A stretch of DNA of 64,000 nt from Lactococcus sp. S-13 (GCF_004210295.1 NZ_SDAK01000001.1:1488001-1552000); one strand, 5' to 3'; positions 43,314 to 56,962 are shown, counted from the first letter of the stretch. The notes: generated from the sequence alone by a model not told the origin. Numbers and translations: made by a program.

Positions 43314-45956
43314 TTAGTTTTCTTTCAATTCTGCAATACGAGCGTTCACCGTATCGAATTTTTCTTGATAATCGGCTAATTTATCTTTTTCTTTTTGGAC
43401 AACTTCTGCTTTAGCATTCGCAACAAAACGTTCATTACCCAATTTTTTATTCACTAAATCTAACTCTTTTTGCCATTTAGCAAGTTCTTTTTCAAGTCGA
43501 GCAATTTCTTCTTCGATGTTAATCAGACCTTTGAGTGGTAAGAAGAGCTCAGCCCCTGTGATAACAGCAGTCATCGCTTGCTCATCAAGCACGACTTCTT
43601 CTGCAATGACAAGCTCTGACGGGTTGGCAAAGCGTGCGATATAAGGCGCCACAGAGTTCAAGAATTCCGCTTGTTCAGATTTGATGAAGATTGGCACTTG
43701 TTTAGACAATGGAGTATTAACCTCAGCACGAATATTACGAACGGCTGTAATTAATTCGATTAACATCGCCACCCCTTCGCTTGCTTTGTCATCATTAAAT
43801 TCTGGACGTACTTTTGGATATTCGGCAACAACAATTGAACCAGAAGTGTTTGGTAATTTTTCAAAGATTTCTTCAGTGAAGAAAGGCATAATTGGGTGTA
43901 ATAGACGTAAAACTTGATCTAAAACATGGAGCAATACTGCACGTGTAATGTCTTTTTCAGCTTCATCCTCACCAAACATGACTTCTTTGGTTAATTCCAA
44001 ATACCAGTTTGCAAACTCATCCCAAATGAAATTGTAAAGGATATGACCAGCGACACCAAATTCAAATTTATCCATTTGTTCAGTCACGCGCTCAACCGTA
44101 TCATTCAAACGTGTCAAAATCCAACGGTCAGTGACATTACCAGCAGTTTGATTTGCAACTTTTGTCAAAGCCGAAGAAACAGCATCAGCGCTGACATCTT
44201 CTGCATTCATCAAAATATAACGTGAAACATTCCAAATTTTATTGATGAAATTCCAAGCGGCATCCATTTTATCATAAGAAAAACGTACATCTTGTCCTGG
44301 TGCAGAACCATTTGATAGGAACCAACGGAGTGCATCAGCACCGTATTTTTCAATCACATCCATTGGGTCAATTCCGTTACCGAGTGATTTAGACATTTTA
44401 CGTCCTTCTTCGTCACGTATCAAACCATGAATCAAAACATTGTGAAATGGTGCTTTGCCAGTGAATTCTAAAGATTGGAAAATCATGCGTGAAACCCAGA
44501 AGAAGATAATATCATAACCTGTGACAAGGGTACTTGTTGGGAAATAACGTTTGAAGTCTGCTGAGTTTTCATCTGGCCAACCCATTGTTGAAAATGGCCA
44601 CAAAGCTGAACTAAACCAAGTATCAAGTACATCAGCATCTTGTGTCCAACCTTCTCCCTCAGGTGCTTCTTCACCAACATACATTTCACCCGCTTCGTTA
44701 TACCAAGCTGGAATTTGATGTCCCCACCAAAGTTGACGTGAAATAACCCAATCATGAACATTTTCCATCCATTGCATGAACGTATCATTGAAACGTGGCG
44801 GATAAAATTCTACGGCATCTTCTGTTGCTTGATTAGCAATTGCATTTTTAGCTAATTCGTCCATTTTGACGAACCATTGTGTTGATAAACGTGGTTCAAC
44901 AACCACTCCTGTTCGCTCTGAGTGCCCAACTTCATGGCGGACTGGTTTTATATCAACCAACTGCCCCAATTCCTTGAGGTCAGCAACAATTTGTTTGCGG
45001 GCTTCAAAACGGTCAAGTCCTTCATATTTTCCACCATTTTCATTGATGGTTCCGTCATTGTTCATCATGTTAATCATTGGCAAATCATGACGCATCGCAA
45101 CTTCAAAGTCATTAGGATCATGAGCAGGTGTAATTTTTACAACCCCAGTTCCTTTTTCCATATCAGCATGGTCGTCTGTCAAAATCGGAATGACCCGATT
45201 AATGATTGGGAGGATAACATTTTTGCCCACTAAATGTTTATAGCGTTCATCTTTTTCATTGACGATAACAGCTGTATCACCAAGGAAAGTTTCTGGACGT
45301 GTTGTGGCGATTTCAACAAACTCATCACTTCCTTCAATTTGGTAAGTGATGTGGTAAAAAGCCCCATCAATTTCTTTGTGAATGACTTCAATGTCTGACA
45401 AAGCAGTCATCGCTTTTGGATCCCAGTTGATGAGTTTTTCACCACGGTAAATCCAGCCCTTTTTGTAAAGGGACACAAAAACCTTACGAACAGCTTTATT
45501 AAGCCCTTCATCGAGAGTAAAACGTTCACGAGAATAATCCACTGAAATCCCCATTTTACCCCATTGTTCCTTGATTGTTGTGGCATATTCATCTTTCCAC
45601 TCCCAAACTTTATCAAGGAATTTTTCACGTCCAAGGTCTTGTGGTAAAATACCATCTTCAGCAAGGCGGGCAGCAACTTTTGCTTGAGTGGCAATCCCCG
45701 CATGGTCCATTCCTGGCAACCAAAGCGTATCAAAACCTTGCATCCGTTTTTGACGGATGATGATGTCTTGCAAAGTTGTATCCCAAGCATGACCCAAGTG
45801 GAGTTTTCCTGTCACATTTGGTGGTGGAATAACGATGCTATAAGGCTCTGCATCGGGATTTCCAGAAGGTTTGAAAACATCAGCTTCAAGCCATTTTTCG
45901 TAGCGTCCTGCTTCAACTTCGGTGGGGTTGAATTTTGTTGATAATTCGTTTGTCAT
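43314..45956 (-). CDS. valS: Valyl-tRNA synthetase
   Basis: Class I synthetase, 880 residues from the ATG at 45956 ([20 protein letters not shown]), which follows AAAGGAGAA. The frame stays open into the T-box terminator but is not conserved there. The HIGH motif is in [13 protein letters not shown] and KMSKS is [14 protein letters not shown]1 editing domain follows the first motif, and the C-terminal coiled-coil arm ([20 protein letters not shown]) is present. Expression is controlled by the T-box leader. Confidence 0.98.
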   Translation of the reverse strand: MTNELSTKFNPTEVEAGRYEKWLEADVFKPSGNPDAEPYSIVIPPPNVTGKLHLGHAWDTTLQDIIIRQKRMQGFDTLWLPGMDHAGIATQAKVAARLAEDGILPQDLGREKFLDKVWEWKDEYATTIKEQWGKMGISVDYSRERFTLDEGLNKAVRKVFVSLYKKGWIYRGEKLINWDPKAMTALSDIEVIHKEIDGAFYHITYQIEGSDEFVEIATTRPETFLGDTAVIVNEKDERYKHLVGKNVILPIINRVIPILTDDHADMEKGTGVVKITPAHDPNDFEVAMRHDLPMINMMNNDGTINENGGKYEGLDRFEARKQIVADLKELGQLVDIKPVRHEVGHSERTGVVVEPRLSTQWFVKMDELAKNAIANQATEDAVEFYPPRFNDTFMQWMENVHDWVISRQLWWGHQIPAWYNEAGEMYVGEEAPEGEGWTQDADVLDTWFSSALWPFSTMGWPDENSADFKRYFPTSTLVTGYDIIFFWVSRMIFQSLEFTGKAPFHNVLIHGLIRDEEGRKMSKSLGNGIDPMDVIEKYGADALRWFLSNGSAPGQDVRFSYDKMDAAWNFINKIWNVSRYILMNAEDVSADAVSSALTKVANQTAGNVTDRWILTRLNDTVERVTEQMDKFEFGVAGHILYNFIWDEFANWYLELTKEVMFGEDEAEKDITRAVLLHVLDQVLRLLHPIMPFFTEEIFEKLPNTSGSIVVAEYPKVRPEFNDDKASEGVAMLIELITAVRNIRAEVNTPLSKQVPIFIKSEQAEFLNSVAPYIARFANPSELVIAEEVVLDEQAMTAVITGAELFLPLKGLINIEEEIARLEKELAKWQKELDLVNKKLGNERFVANAKAEVVQKEKDKLADYQEKFDTVNARIAELKEN

Positions 45957-45974
45957 CGTTGTTCTCCTTTGGGC

Positions 45975-46200
45975 GCAAAAAAGCACCCTGATTATTCTCC
46001 AGGGTGCTTCCGCACGGTACCACCTGATTTCCGTCAACTGACGGCACTCATTTTATATTCCAAATCACTGACGGATTTTTTCGTCAGCAATTTCTCCTGA
46101 AATGACGCAACCTTCATAAAGTTCGACTGAGCGCTCTCACCTGCCGCGCTCTCTCTTCAAATCTTGCTTTATTACTCCTCGCCAAGTTATTTCATTTTAT
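45975..46200 (-). promoter_or_regulatory. T-box riboswitch of valS
   Basis: On the minus strand the leader contains the T-box AGGTGGTACCGTGCGGAAGC, which pairs with the uncharged tRNA acceptor end. It is followed by the terminator hairpin AAGCACCCTGGAG...CAGGGTGCTTTTTT (45979-46010). Upstream a purine-rich AGAGAGAGCGCGGCAGGTGAGAG region and a GTC triplet (in GGTTGCGTCAT) are candidates for the conserved stem I motifs and a Val specifier. A 16-bp-element hairpin (46066-46097) is lodged between the specifier region and the antiterminator. Confidence 0.9.
46066..46097. repeat. 16-bp element pair inside the T-box leader
   Basis: Complement copy CGTCAGCAATTTCTCC at 46082-46097, partnered by TCACTGACGGA at 46065-46075. 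It forms its own hairpin within the leader. Confidence 0.8.
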
Positions 46201-46234
46201 CAGATTTTTAGGGTTTTTACAAGGCTTTTTGGGC

Positions 46235-46906
46235 TTATTTTTCTTTAATGATTTCCAAAAATTTATCGAGCCCTTGTGCGGACTGAACCTGCTGATTGCA
46301 AAGGTCTGAGTCTAAGCAAATATAGGTGCCGTTCTTTGTATAAGTGCCGTCTGCGCCTGTCTTAGTCGTTGCTAAAAATTGAGTCACGACGCTTGTTTTT
46401 TGACAAATGGCACAAATATTTTTTATGTTTCCAGAAATTGTCCCGTAAAATCCTCGACCGTCGGCGGTCAAAATGTATTTTCGGTTGCTAGAAACTTCGT
46501 TCCAAGCCAAATAAGTGACCTCACGTAAGTCCCATTGGCTCAGTGCTGGCAGTTTCAATTTTTTCACTTTTTTGAAGGCTTTTTTCATCTGCGCTTCGGT
46601 GGGCAAATGGAAGGGTTCGACCCAATTTTTTAATTCCATCAGCATTTTCTCTGCTTGCTCTCTGGAAAAACTTGGATTTTCTAGTGCTTTCAAATAGTTT
46701 TCAAGTGCCGATTTTACTGACGAATTGTCTGGCAGCTGATTTACTGACGAAAAATTTCCGTCAGCATTTTCTCCAAGCTGTAAAATTTCGCTGGCGACTT
46801 GGGCGTAAACCGCATTAACTGTGGATTTATCATTGACAGAATGATAAACATTCACCAAGTCAAAAGTGAGGTATTTGATGCGATTGTATTCGTGTGGTTT
46901 TAACAT
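46235..46906 (-). CDS. FusB/FusC-like EF-G-binding protein
   Basis: 223 residues aligning by eye with FusB: YNRIKYLTFDLVNVYHSVND at the start, VEPFHLPTEAQMKKAFKKVK, LAWNEVSSNRKYI in the middle, then a four-cysteine zinc finger (CAICQ and CLDSDLC). FusB-type proteins bind EF-G and free it from fusidic-acid-stalled ribosomes. Relative to FusB there is extra sequence at residues about 45-65 (GENADGNFSSVNQLPDNSSV), encoded around a 16-bp element at 46759; a degenerate element at 46636 encodes EKMLMELKN. Whether this chromosomal version gives resistance is unknown. Confidence 0.85.
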   Translation of the reverse strand: MLKPHEYNRIKYLTFDLVNVYHSVNDKSTVNAVYAQVASEILQLGENADGNFSSVNQLPDNSSVKSALENYLKALENPSFSREQAEKMLMELKNWVEPFHLPTEAQMKKAFKKVKKLKLPALSQWDLREVTYLAWNEVSSNRKYILTADGRGFYGTISGNIKNICAICQKTSVVTQFLATTKTGADGTYTKNGTYICLDSDLCNQQVQSAQGLDKFLEIIKEK

Positions 46907-47065
46907 TTTCTTATTCCTTTAAGTTGCGTCGGGCGCTGCCCGAAATTTAAGTGATATTTCATCCGCAAAGAAACAAGGCTCTGCGGCAATCTAAGCGAGA
47001 GCTATTACTCGCACTTGATTACCAACCATATTTTCTAAATTCATATGAAGCTCCTTTAGATTTTT

Positions 47066-47314
47066 TTAGTAAGTTTTTGTTCCAAGATCTGGAATTTCAT
47101 GGAAATTTTTTCCATTTTTGTAATTTTCAAATTTTCCTTGGAGAAAATGATAAGCATCCAAGCGACTTTCGTAGCGAATTGCGGCTTCAGCGGCTTCTTT
47201 TTTTCCATCTTCATGAGCAATTTTTTCCGCAGCTTTCATGGCTAGTTCGGAAATCTGTACTTGTTGGTTCACCCATTCTTGAAAATCTTTCAAAAATTCT
47301 TGTTCGTAGTTCAT
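47066..47314 (-). CDS. Small conserved protein, DUF1912-like
   Basis: 82 residues, MNYEQEFLKDFQEWVNQQVQ, mostly alpha-helical and acidic, ending DLGTKTY. It resembles the streptococcal DUF1912 family from memory, with the shared RYESRLDAYHFLQGKFENYK core. No function is known. AAAGGAGAA ribosome site. First downstream partner of the YjbR-like gene (11 bp apart). Confidence 0.75.
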   Translation of the reverse strand: MNYEQEFLKDFQEWVNQQVQISELAMKAAEKIAHEDGKKEAAEAAIRYESRLDAYHFLQGKFENYKNGKNFHEIPDLGTKTY

Positions 47315-47325
47315 TGGTTCTCCTT

Positions 47326-47664
47326 TTATTTTAGTGTTAAATCGTAACTGGTTTCAATCATTTTGCAAATTTGTTCATCAGCCACGTCACCACCCAAACG
47401 CAGATCGTTCCAATGCACCTTGTTCATATGAAAAGCAGGGCTGATGTCCTTGAAAAACTCTCGAAGTTCTACGGAAACTTCCGGATTTTGCTTCACCGCG
47501 ACAATCAAATCGCCTGAACGCTCTGAAATGTAAGCAAAACATTTTTTATTTTTAAGATGTCTGATGACTGTTGTCGGCCTTGCTTTCTCCATTTTCACAA
47601 AGGGTTGATCAGCAAAAGTCGCCCCGAGTGACAGGCAAAAATCAATCAGTTCCTGCTTGTTCAT
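47326..47664 (-). CDS. MmcQ/YjbR-family protein
   Basis: 112 residues with the double-wing CyaY-like fold signature of YjbR proteins (LSLGATFADQPF at the start, HMNKVHWNDLRLGGDVADEQ near the end). Members are suspected DNA-binding proteins, without a proven role. Its start overlaps the GNAT gene's stop by four bases, so the two are coupled. Confidence 0.87.
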   Translation of the reverse strand: MNKQELIDFCLSLGATFADQPFVKMEKARPTTVIRHLKNKKCFAYISERSGDLIVAVKQNPEVSVELREFFKDISPAFHMNKVHWNDLRLGGDVADEQICKMIETSYDLTLK

Positions 47665-48167
47665 GGCAACTCCAGCTGATAAGCAATGCGGTCACCTTCA
47701 AACTGAACCAGCCCGCGTTTGACAAAGCCTTCACGTTCAAAAACGCGCTGCATGACTTTGTTTACAGGGTGCGTGTCCACACGAAAATCCCGATATCCAG
47801 CTGCATACATCAGACTAAAAAGATTTGAAAAAAGCTGTTTAGTCAAGGATTGCCCACGAAATTCGTCCGACAAAGCAATCCGATGCACCGTCACATAATC
47901 CAAGTTTTCATTAGTCCATGCTCCCTCGCGAATCCGAGTGTAAGCTGGCTCTTCGCCCACAACCAGCGCACAATAGCCCCCGATTTTTCCATCAACCACA
48001 AGCACATAAGCCTGTGCTTTGGCAAAATCGCGTTCAATATCCGCCGTCGCTGGATAAGCAGCTTGCCACTGATCACTCCCGGCAGCAGCCAGAAAAGCCC
48101 GCGCTTGCTGAATAATTCTCATAATTTCAGCCAAATCCTTTGGCTCCGCCTTACGCAAATAAATCAT
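47661..48167 (-). CDS. GNAT-family N-acetyltransferase
   Basis: 168 residues. GNAT motif A is visible as VHRIALSDEFRGQSLTKQLF with the Q/RxxGxG/A-like acetyl-CoA loop degenerate (RGQSLT), and motif B as FRVDTHPVNKVMQRVFEREG. The N-terminus IYLRKAEPKDLAEIMRI is typical. AAAGGAG ribosome site. The acceptor substrate is unknown. Head of a three-gene unit with the yjbR-like and DUF1912-like genes. Confidence 0.88.
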   Translation of the reverse strand: MIYLRKAEPKDLAEIMRIIQQARAFLAAAGSDQWQAAYPATADIERDFAKAQAYVLVVDGKIGGYCALVVGEEPAYTRIREGAWTNENLDYVTVHRIALSDEFRGQSLTKQLFSNLFSLMYAAGYRDFRVDTHPVNKVMQRVFEREGFVKRGLVQFEGDRIAYQLELP

Positions 48168-48278
48168 TTTTCACTCCTTTGAATCGCTGATTCTATTTTA
48201 TCACAAAAAGCTTCATGATTAAAACCGCCAGCAAAGCTGACGGCACTTATTTTACACTGGAACAGTCCTGAATCATTC

Positions 48279-48325
48279 CGTCAGCATTTTTTCTGATGAA
48301 ATTCAGTTCCGTCAGCATTTTCTCT
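48279..48325. repeat. Two direct copies of the 16-bp element
   Basis: CGTCAGCATTTTTTCT at 48279-48294 and CGTCAGCATTTTCTCT at 48310-48325, again 31 bp apart, in the short gap after the B3/B4-domain gene. Confidence 0.9.
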
Positions 48326-48331
48326 CGTTGT

Positions 48332-49045
48332 TTAATCTTGCGTCAGCACCATTTCTGGATTTTCTTTGTTCACAAGAATAACTTCTGCTGTTCCACCCAA
48401 ATATTTTTCACTCAACTCAGCCAATTTTGCTGTGGCTGCTTGCAAAGTGTCCATGCGTTCTGGATCTACACATTCGATAATCAAGAAAGCATTTTTCGTT
48501 TGCTCAGTCAACATCGTCCGTTGACCATCACGCCAGTTCCACGAACGGCAAACCGCACCTTCATCGTCCAAATAACAAATTTCGCCAGGCAAAGCATTAT
48601 CCGCTTCTTCATCGCCCAAAGCCAAGAAATACTCCCCACCAACTGCTTTCGTCAAGCGCAAGTCGCCCACAAAAGTGTCAATATCTTCACCACCAGCTGG
48701 CAAACCGTAGTTCAAGCTGATGCTATTGTAAAGGTCAACAAGTGGGTTAATAGAGCCAACCGCGCGCCCTTTATCCACCCGTTTGAGCAAAGCTTCGATT
48801 GAGCTACGTGCGCCTTTTTTCGTCTTAAATTTTTGATAAGCCTTGCGCCAAACCGCAATCACAGGATTCTCGCTAAAGACCGCAGCATCCAAGAACTGTT
48901 CCGCATTATCATTGGCTTCATCCAGTAATTTTTTGATTTCAGCAGATGATTCCATGCTGTTGTCAATATTTTTGGCAAGAACAATTCCGATTTGCGTTTC
49001 AGGGAAAAGCTCCCAAAATTCTGATTCCACAACAAATTTTTTCAT
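48332..49045 (-). CDS. B3/B4 tRNA-binding-domain protein
   Basis: 237 residues that match the stand-alone B3/B4 domain related to the editing domain of phenylalanyl-tRNA synthetase beta. Typical segments are VVESEFWELFPETQIGIVLA, SSIEALLKRVDKGRAVGSIN, PLVDLYNSISLNYGLPAGGE and CYLDDEGAVCRSWNWRDGQR. Possible trans-editing of mischarged tRNA is a family-level inference. AGGAGAC ribosome site. Confidence 0.87.
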   Translation of the reverse strand: MKKFVVESEFWELFPETQIGIVLAKNIDNSMESSAEIKKLLDEANDNAEQFLDAAVFSENPVIAVWRKAYQKFKTKKGARSSIEALLKRVDKGRAVGSINPLVDLYNSISLNYGLPAGGEDIDTFVGDLRLTKAVGGEYFLALGDEEADNALPGEICYLDDEGAVCRSWNWRDGQRTMLTEQTKNAFLIIECVDPERMDTLQAATAKLAELSEKYLGGTAEVILVNKENPEMVLTQD

Positions 49046-49087
49046 TTTTTGTCTCCTAAAAAGGGTTTAAAAATTTACTGACAAATC

Positions 49088-49165
49088 CGTCAGTAAATTC
49101 TCTCCTTCAAATCAATTCCGTCAGTAAATTCTCTCCTTCAAATCAATTCCGTCAGCATTTTCTCT
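49088..49165. repeat. Tandem of three 16-bp elements with a 31-bp period
   Basis: Copies at 49088, 49119 and 49150, each starting exactly 31 bp after the last. The 15-bp spacers are identical (CTTCAAATCAATTC core). A partial inverted partner, AATTCACTGACGGAATTC, follows at 49170-49188. Confidence 0.95.
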
Positions 49166-49194
49166 CAGAAAATTCACTGACGGAATTCAAATTT

Positions 49195-50751
49195 TTAATA
49201 TTTTCCATATTTTTGCTGACGACGACCACGACCGCGATTTTTTCCTTTGGTTGCCGCAGCACGTTTTTCCGCCTTACGTTCTTCTTCCAAATGTTCAAAT
49301 TTAACAATACGTAAAGGCACATCACGTTTCGTCAGCTTAACCACAGCCTCCGTCCGCGCTGTATGTGGGAACATATCAACAGATTGGATATACTCCACCT
49401 TGTAATAATTCGCCAAAACCACCAAATCTTTAGCCAAAGTCGATACATTACAGCTGACATAAGCAATTTTTTCTGGTGGATATTTCGTGATGGTTTCAAG
49501 CAGTGCATCATCAAGACCAGTACGTGGCGGGTCAACAATCATCGCTGTTGCTCGGTGCCCAGACTTGTTCCAGTTTGGAATAATCCGCTCAGCTTTACCA
49601 ATCTCATAATGACAATTTTTCAGTCCCAAGCGTTTTGCATTTTCGCGCGCGTCAAAAATTGATTCTGGCGTAATATCCATCCCATGAACCGATTTCACTT
49701 TTTTAGCCACGGCAAAACCAATCGTTCCCACACCACAATAAGCATCAATCACACGATCATCTTTTTTAGGACTCAGCGCCTTCACAGCTTCAGCATAAAG
49801 CACACTCGCTTGCTCACAGTTCAGCTGATAAAAGGCACGTGGACTAAGCTCAAACTCATAATCCAGCACACCTTCCGTGATGGTTTCCTTTTCGTTGAAC
49901 AAGATTTGCGTCTGTTCCCCATAAATTTCACTGCTCTTTCGTGGGTGGAAATTGACCGCAACCGTCACAATTTCTTCAAATTGATCCGTCAATGCTGAAA
50001 GCAATTTATCAAATTTTACAAACGAATTTTTCTGACGTTTTGATGCCTCTTCACGCAGTTCAGGCCAAACCTGTCCATCCAAAATAATCGGCGTTGACGA
50101 CACAAAGATAATTTGTACCTCACCCGTTTTTTGAGAACGACGTACCATCACCGTACGAATCCCACCAATCTTGCGCTCATCATAAACAGGGAGATCAAAT
50201 TTTTCAATCAAACGACAAATAAAATTGATAATTTCTTGCGTTTTTGGATCCTGCACCAAACAATTTTCCAAATTCACCAAATGATGCGTGCCTTCTTGAT
50301 AAAGTCCAGCAATCACCGTCCCATCATTCAAGCGACGCACTTGAAATTGTAATTTATTCCGATAACCGAGCGTGTTTTTCATCCCTAAAGTCGCCCGCAA
50401 ATCATAGTTTTGCCAACCCGCTGGTTTATATTTTTCCAAAGCCTGACGCAAAACATCGCGCTTAAACTCCAGTTGCATCGGATAAGACAAATGCATAATA
50501 TGCGATTGACTCATCTCATGATAAGCCCGATCCTGCGGTTTCACCCGATTAGGTGATTTCTCAATAATTTTCACAAGCTTAGCCCGACTAAAATTACGAG
50601 CATTTTCTGTGATTTCTACAAGTACTTCTTCGCCTGGGAGTGCGTAAGGAATGAAAACCAAACGTCCTGAAATAACGCCAATTCCCTCACCATTGATCCC
50701 CATTCGTTCAATTTCGACTTGAATTTTTTGTCCAATTTTTAAATTTACCAT
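49195..50751 (-). CDS. RlmD/RumA-family 23S rRNA uracil-C5 methyltransferase, cluster-less type
   Basis: 518 residues: N-terminal TRAM domain (residues about 1-60), then the SAM domain with DAYCGVGTIGFAVAKKV, MIVDPPRTGLD and the catalytic cysteine in AYVSCNVSTLAKDL. Where RumA has an Fe-S motif of the PCxxxxxCGGCxxQH type, this protein reads KPQDRAYHEMSQSHIMHLSY, with no cysteines, so it lacks the cluster, as some Firmicute paralogues do. A basic Arg/Gly/Lys tail (about residues 485-518) is unusual and probably binds RNA. The ATG follows an extended -10 by 6 nt, so the mRNA should be leaderless. Whether it targets U747, U1939 or both is not visible. Confidence 0.9.
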   Translation of the reverse strand: MVNLKIGQKIQVEIERMGINGEGIGVISGRLVFIPYALPGEEVLVEITENARNFSRAKLVKIIEKSPNRVKPQDRAYHEMSQSHIMHLSYPMQLEFKRDVLRQALEKYKPAGWQNYDLRATLGMKNTLGYRNKLQFQVRRLNDGTVIAGLYQEGTHHLVNLENCLVQDPKTQEIINFICRLIEKFDLPVYDERKIGGIRTVMVRRSQKTGEVQIIFVSSTPIILDGQVWPELREEASKRQKNSFVKFDKLLSALTDQFEEIVTVAVNFHPRKSSEIYGEQTQILFNEKETITEGVLDYEFELSPRAFYQLNCEQASVLYAEAVKALSPKKDDRVIDAYCGVGTIGFAVAKKVKSVHGMDITPESIFDARENAKRLGLKNCHYEIGKAERIIPNWNKSGHRATAMIVDPPRTGLDDALLETITKYPPEKIAYVSCNVSTLAKDLVVLANYYKVEYIQSVDMFPHTARTEAVVKLTKRDVPLRIVKFEHLEEERKAEKRAAATKGKNRGRGRRQQKYGKY

Positions 50752-50757
50752 TCTCTG

Positions 50758-50766
50758 ATTATACCA
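50758..50766 (-). promoter_or_regulatory. Extended -10 box, leaderless start of the rlmD-like gene
   Basis: TGGTATAAT on the minus strand; 6 nt separate the hexamer from the ATG at 50751. Confidence 0.8.
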
Positions 50767-50858
50767 TAAAAACCGCCGTTTTTAGCCCTCTCATTCTAAT
50801 TTTACAGATAAATTTTTGCAAATAAAGCAAGCCATGACCATTCAGTCATTTTTTCGTA

Positions 50859-50864
50859 TATAAT
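50859..50864 (+). promoter_or_regulatory. -10 box, leaderless start of recX
   Basis: TATAAT ends 6 nt before the recX ATG at 50871; the gap AGTGAT cannot serve as a ribosome site on a transcript starting there. Confidence 0.75.
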
Positions 50865-50870
50865 AGTGAT

Positions 50871-51677
50871 ATGGGAAAAATTACAGCAATTAAAAAATTA
50901 AAACGCCTCTACCGAATTGACCTTTGCGACCTTGAACAAGAAAAAATTTATGTCTGTGAAGACACCATCGTTCATTTCTTTCTCAATGTTGACAAAAGCC
51001 TCAGCCAAGAAGAACTTACCGAAATCACCACTTTTGATCACTTTGCTCAAGGAAAATCATTAGCCCTCTACTACATTTCATTCAAGATGCGCACCAGCAC
51101 AGAAGTCAAAAAATACCTTCAAGAACACGACATCCCTTCCGAACAAATTGAGCAAATCATTGCCGTACTCATCGAAAATAACCTCATCAATGACTTATCC
51201 TATGCCGAAAATTTCATCCAAGGAAAAATTTCGATGGCAAGTTCAGGACCTTATCAAATTAAACAAAAACTTTTAACTAAAGGCATTGACAATAACCTCA
51301 TCACCCAAGCCTTAGATGAATTTTATAACGAAGAAGAACAAATCGAAGTGGCCTACAAATTAGCAGAAAAACTCGTCCGTAGCTCCGCTCATCGCCTCAC
51401 CCTCAATCAACTCAAACAAAAAATCCTCCAAAGCCTGATGAATAAAGGTTTTTCCTACTCAATCAGTAGCATCTCCCTTGATTCTCTTGCCCTAACTGCC
51501 GATGAAGAAAATGAAACAGAACTTCTCTATACAGAGCTAGACAAAGTCGCCAAGCGCTACAGCCGCAGTTACGACGGATATGAAAGAAAACAAAAAATCA
51601 CCCAAGCACTTGCAAGAAAAGGATTCGACTACGACGACATCAATTCGGCACTGCGCGACTATACATTTGAACCCTAG
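50871..51677 (+). CDS. recX: Recombination regulator RecX
   Basis: Binds RecA and RecA filaments and tempers strand exchange. The 268 residues show the repeated three-helix RecX modules (LALYYISFKMRTSTEVKKYL, YAENFIQGKISMASSGPYQI, KITQALARKGFDYDDINSAL). An N-terminal extension of about 60 residues is the usual Gram-positive form. It is divergent from the rlmD-like gene and both look leaderless. It converges on rRNA operon 2. Confidence 0.92.
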   Translation: MGKITAIKKLKRLYRIDLCDLEQEKIYVCEDTIVHFFLNVDKSLSQEELTEITTFDHFAQGKSLALYYISFKMRTSTEVKKYLQEHDIPSEQIEQIIAVLIENNLINDLSYAENFIQGKISMASSGPYQIKQKLLTKGIDNNLITQALDEFYNEEEQIEVAYKLAEKLVRSSAHRLTLNQLKQKILQSLMNKGFSYSISSISLDSLALTADEENETELLYTELDKVAKRYSRSYDGYERKQKITQALARKGFDYDDINSALRDYTFEP

Positions 51678-51696
51678 CCCTCTGCTAGGGTTTTTT
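51671..51696 (+). terminator. Terminator of recX
   Basis: ACCCTAGC and GCTAGGGT with a short loop, then Ts. It overlaps the recX stop codon. Confidence 0.9.
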
Positions 51697-51705
51697 GAAG
51701 GCAAT

Positions 51706-51729
51706 AAAAAAAGAAGCCTTAGCTTCTTC
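51706..51729 (-). terminator. rRNA operon 2 terminator
   Basis: Identical hairpin to that of operon 1, followed by seven Ts on the minus strand. Confidence 0.85.
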
Positions 51730-51735
51730 ACTTAA

Positions 51736-51849
51736 CTTGGCCACGAGCCTATCTCCCAGGGGGCAACCCCCAAGTACTTCCGCCGTAGATGGACTTAACT
51801 GCTGTGTTCGACATGGGAACAGGTGTATCTCCATCACTATGATGACCAA
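51736..51849 (-). rRNA. rrf: 5S ribosomal RNA, operon 2
   Basis: Identical to operon 1 over the mature region. Ends are estimated. Confidence 0.93.
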
Positions 51850-51935
51850 ATCTTTAAATGTTACTTTGAACATTCAAAACTAAATAACACTTCTTCTAAC
51901 GCTTAACCTTAAGCTTTTTATATTTGACTCTTTTG

Positions 51936-54831
<2,896 letters not shown>

Positions 54832-54969
54832 ATGATGAATTTAATCATCTTTTTTCAAGTATAAGTTTGTAAATTCTTTAAAATTCACAGCTTTTGGTTT
54901 ATTTTATCGTTATTAGATATTGTTATTTAGTTTTCAATGTTCAAGTGATTTTAACGTCTTGTCTGACAA

Positions 54970-55042
54970 TGGAGCCTAGCGGGATCGAACCGCTGACCTC
55001 CTGCGTGCAAAGCAGGCGCTCTCCCAGCTGAGCTAAGGCCCC
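54970..55042 (-). tRNA. tRNA-Ala (anticodon TGC), operon 2
   Basis: Identical to the operon 1 copy, 73 nt, without an encoded CCA. Confidence 0.98.
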
Positions 55043-55129
55043 ACAATCAAGAAATTGATTCTTGTATAGGTTTTCTACTAAACCCCTCAAAACTGAATAA
55101 AGTTGAATGCTCACGTCTTTGTATATATT

Positions 55130-56681
<1,552 letters not shown>

Positions 56682-56835
56682 AGTATTTAAGTCACACTAA
56701 TGTGACTGGCTTGTCTTTCATTATTGATTGACAGATTTTTTGATGTCTTTCGACATCACATGAGTCATTCTTCTTTATTCAGTTTTCAATGGTCTAGCTC
56801 GCTTCAAGACCCTCGTCTCTTGCGACAACTATTAT

Positions 56836-56864
56836 ATTCTATCAAACCCCCCTCCCTTTGTCAA
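56836..56864 (-). promoter_or_regulatory. rRNA operon 2 promoter
   Basis: TTGACA, 17 bp, TAGAAT on the minus strand, identical to operon 1. Confidence 0.85.
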
Positions 56865-56962
56865 GGATTAAATGTATTCCTTCTCACTTTTTTTAGTTTC
56901 GTTCGCTTTTTACCCGCTCCTGTATCCCTTTTCTTCCTTACCCTGACTCAGTTTGTGAAATT

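Noticed and set aside
45957-46037. Upstream start of valS
   Set aside because: It would place the start codon inside the T-box terminator hairpin; the ATG at 45956 has a ribosome site.
46907-47065. Small gene between the FusB-like gene and the DUF1912-like gene
   Set aside because: Only a GC-rich hairpin (near 46930-46950) is visible; open frames here have no ribosome site.
49088-49165. CRISPR-like regular array
   Set aside because: Three 16-bp units with identical 15-bp spacers. Spacers in CRISPR arrays differ, and no cas gene is present.
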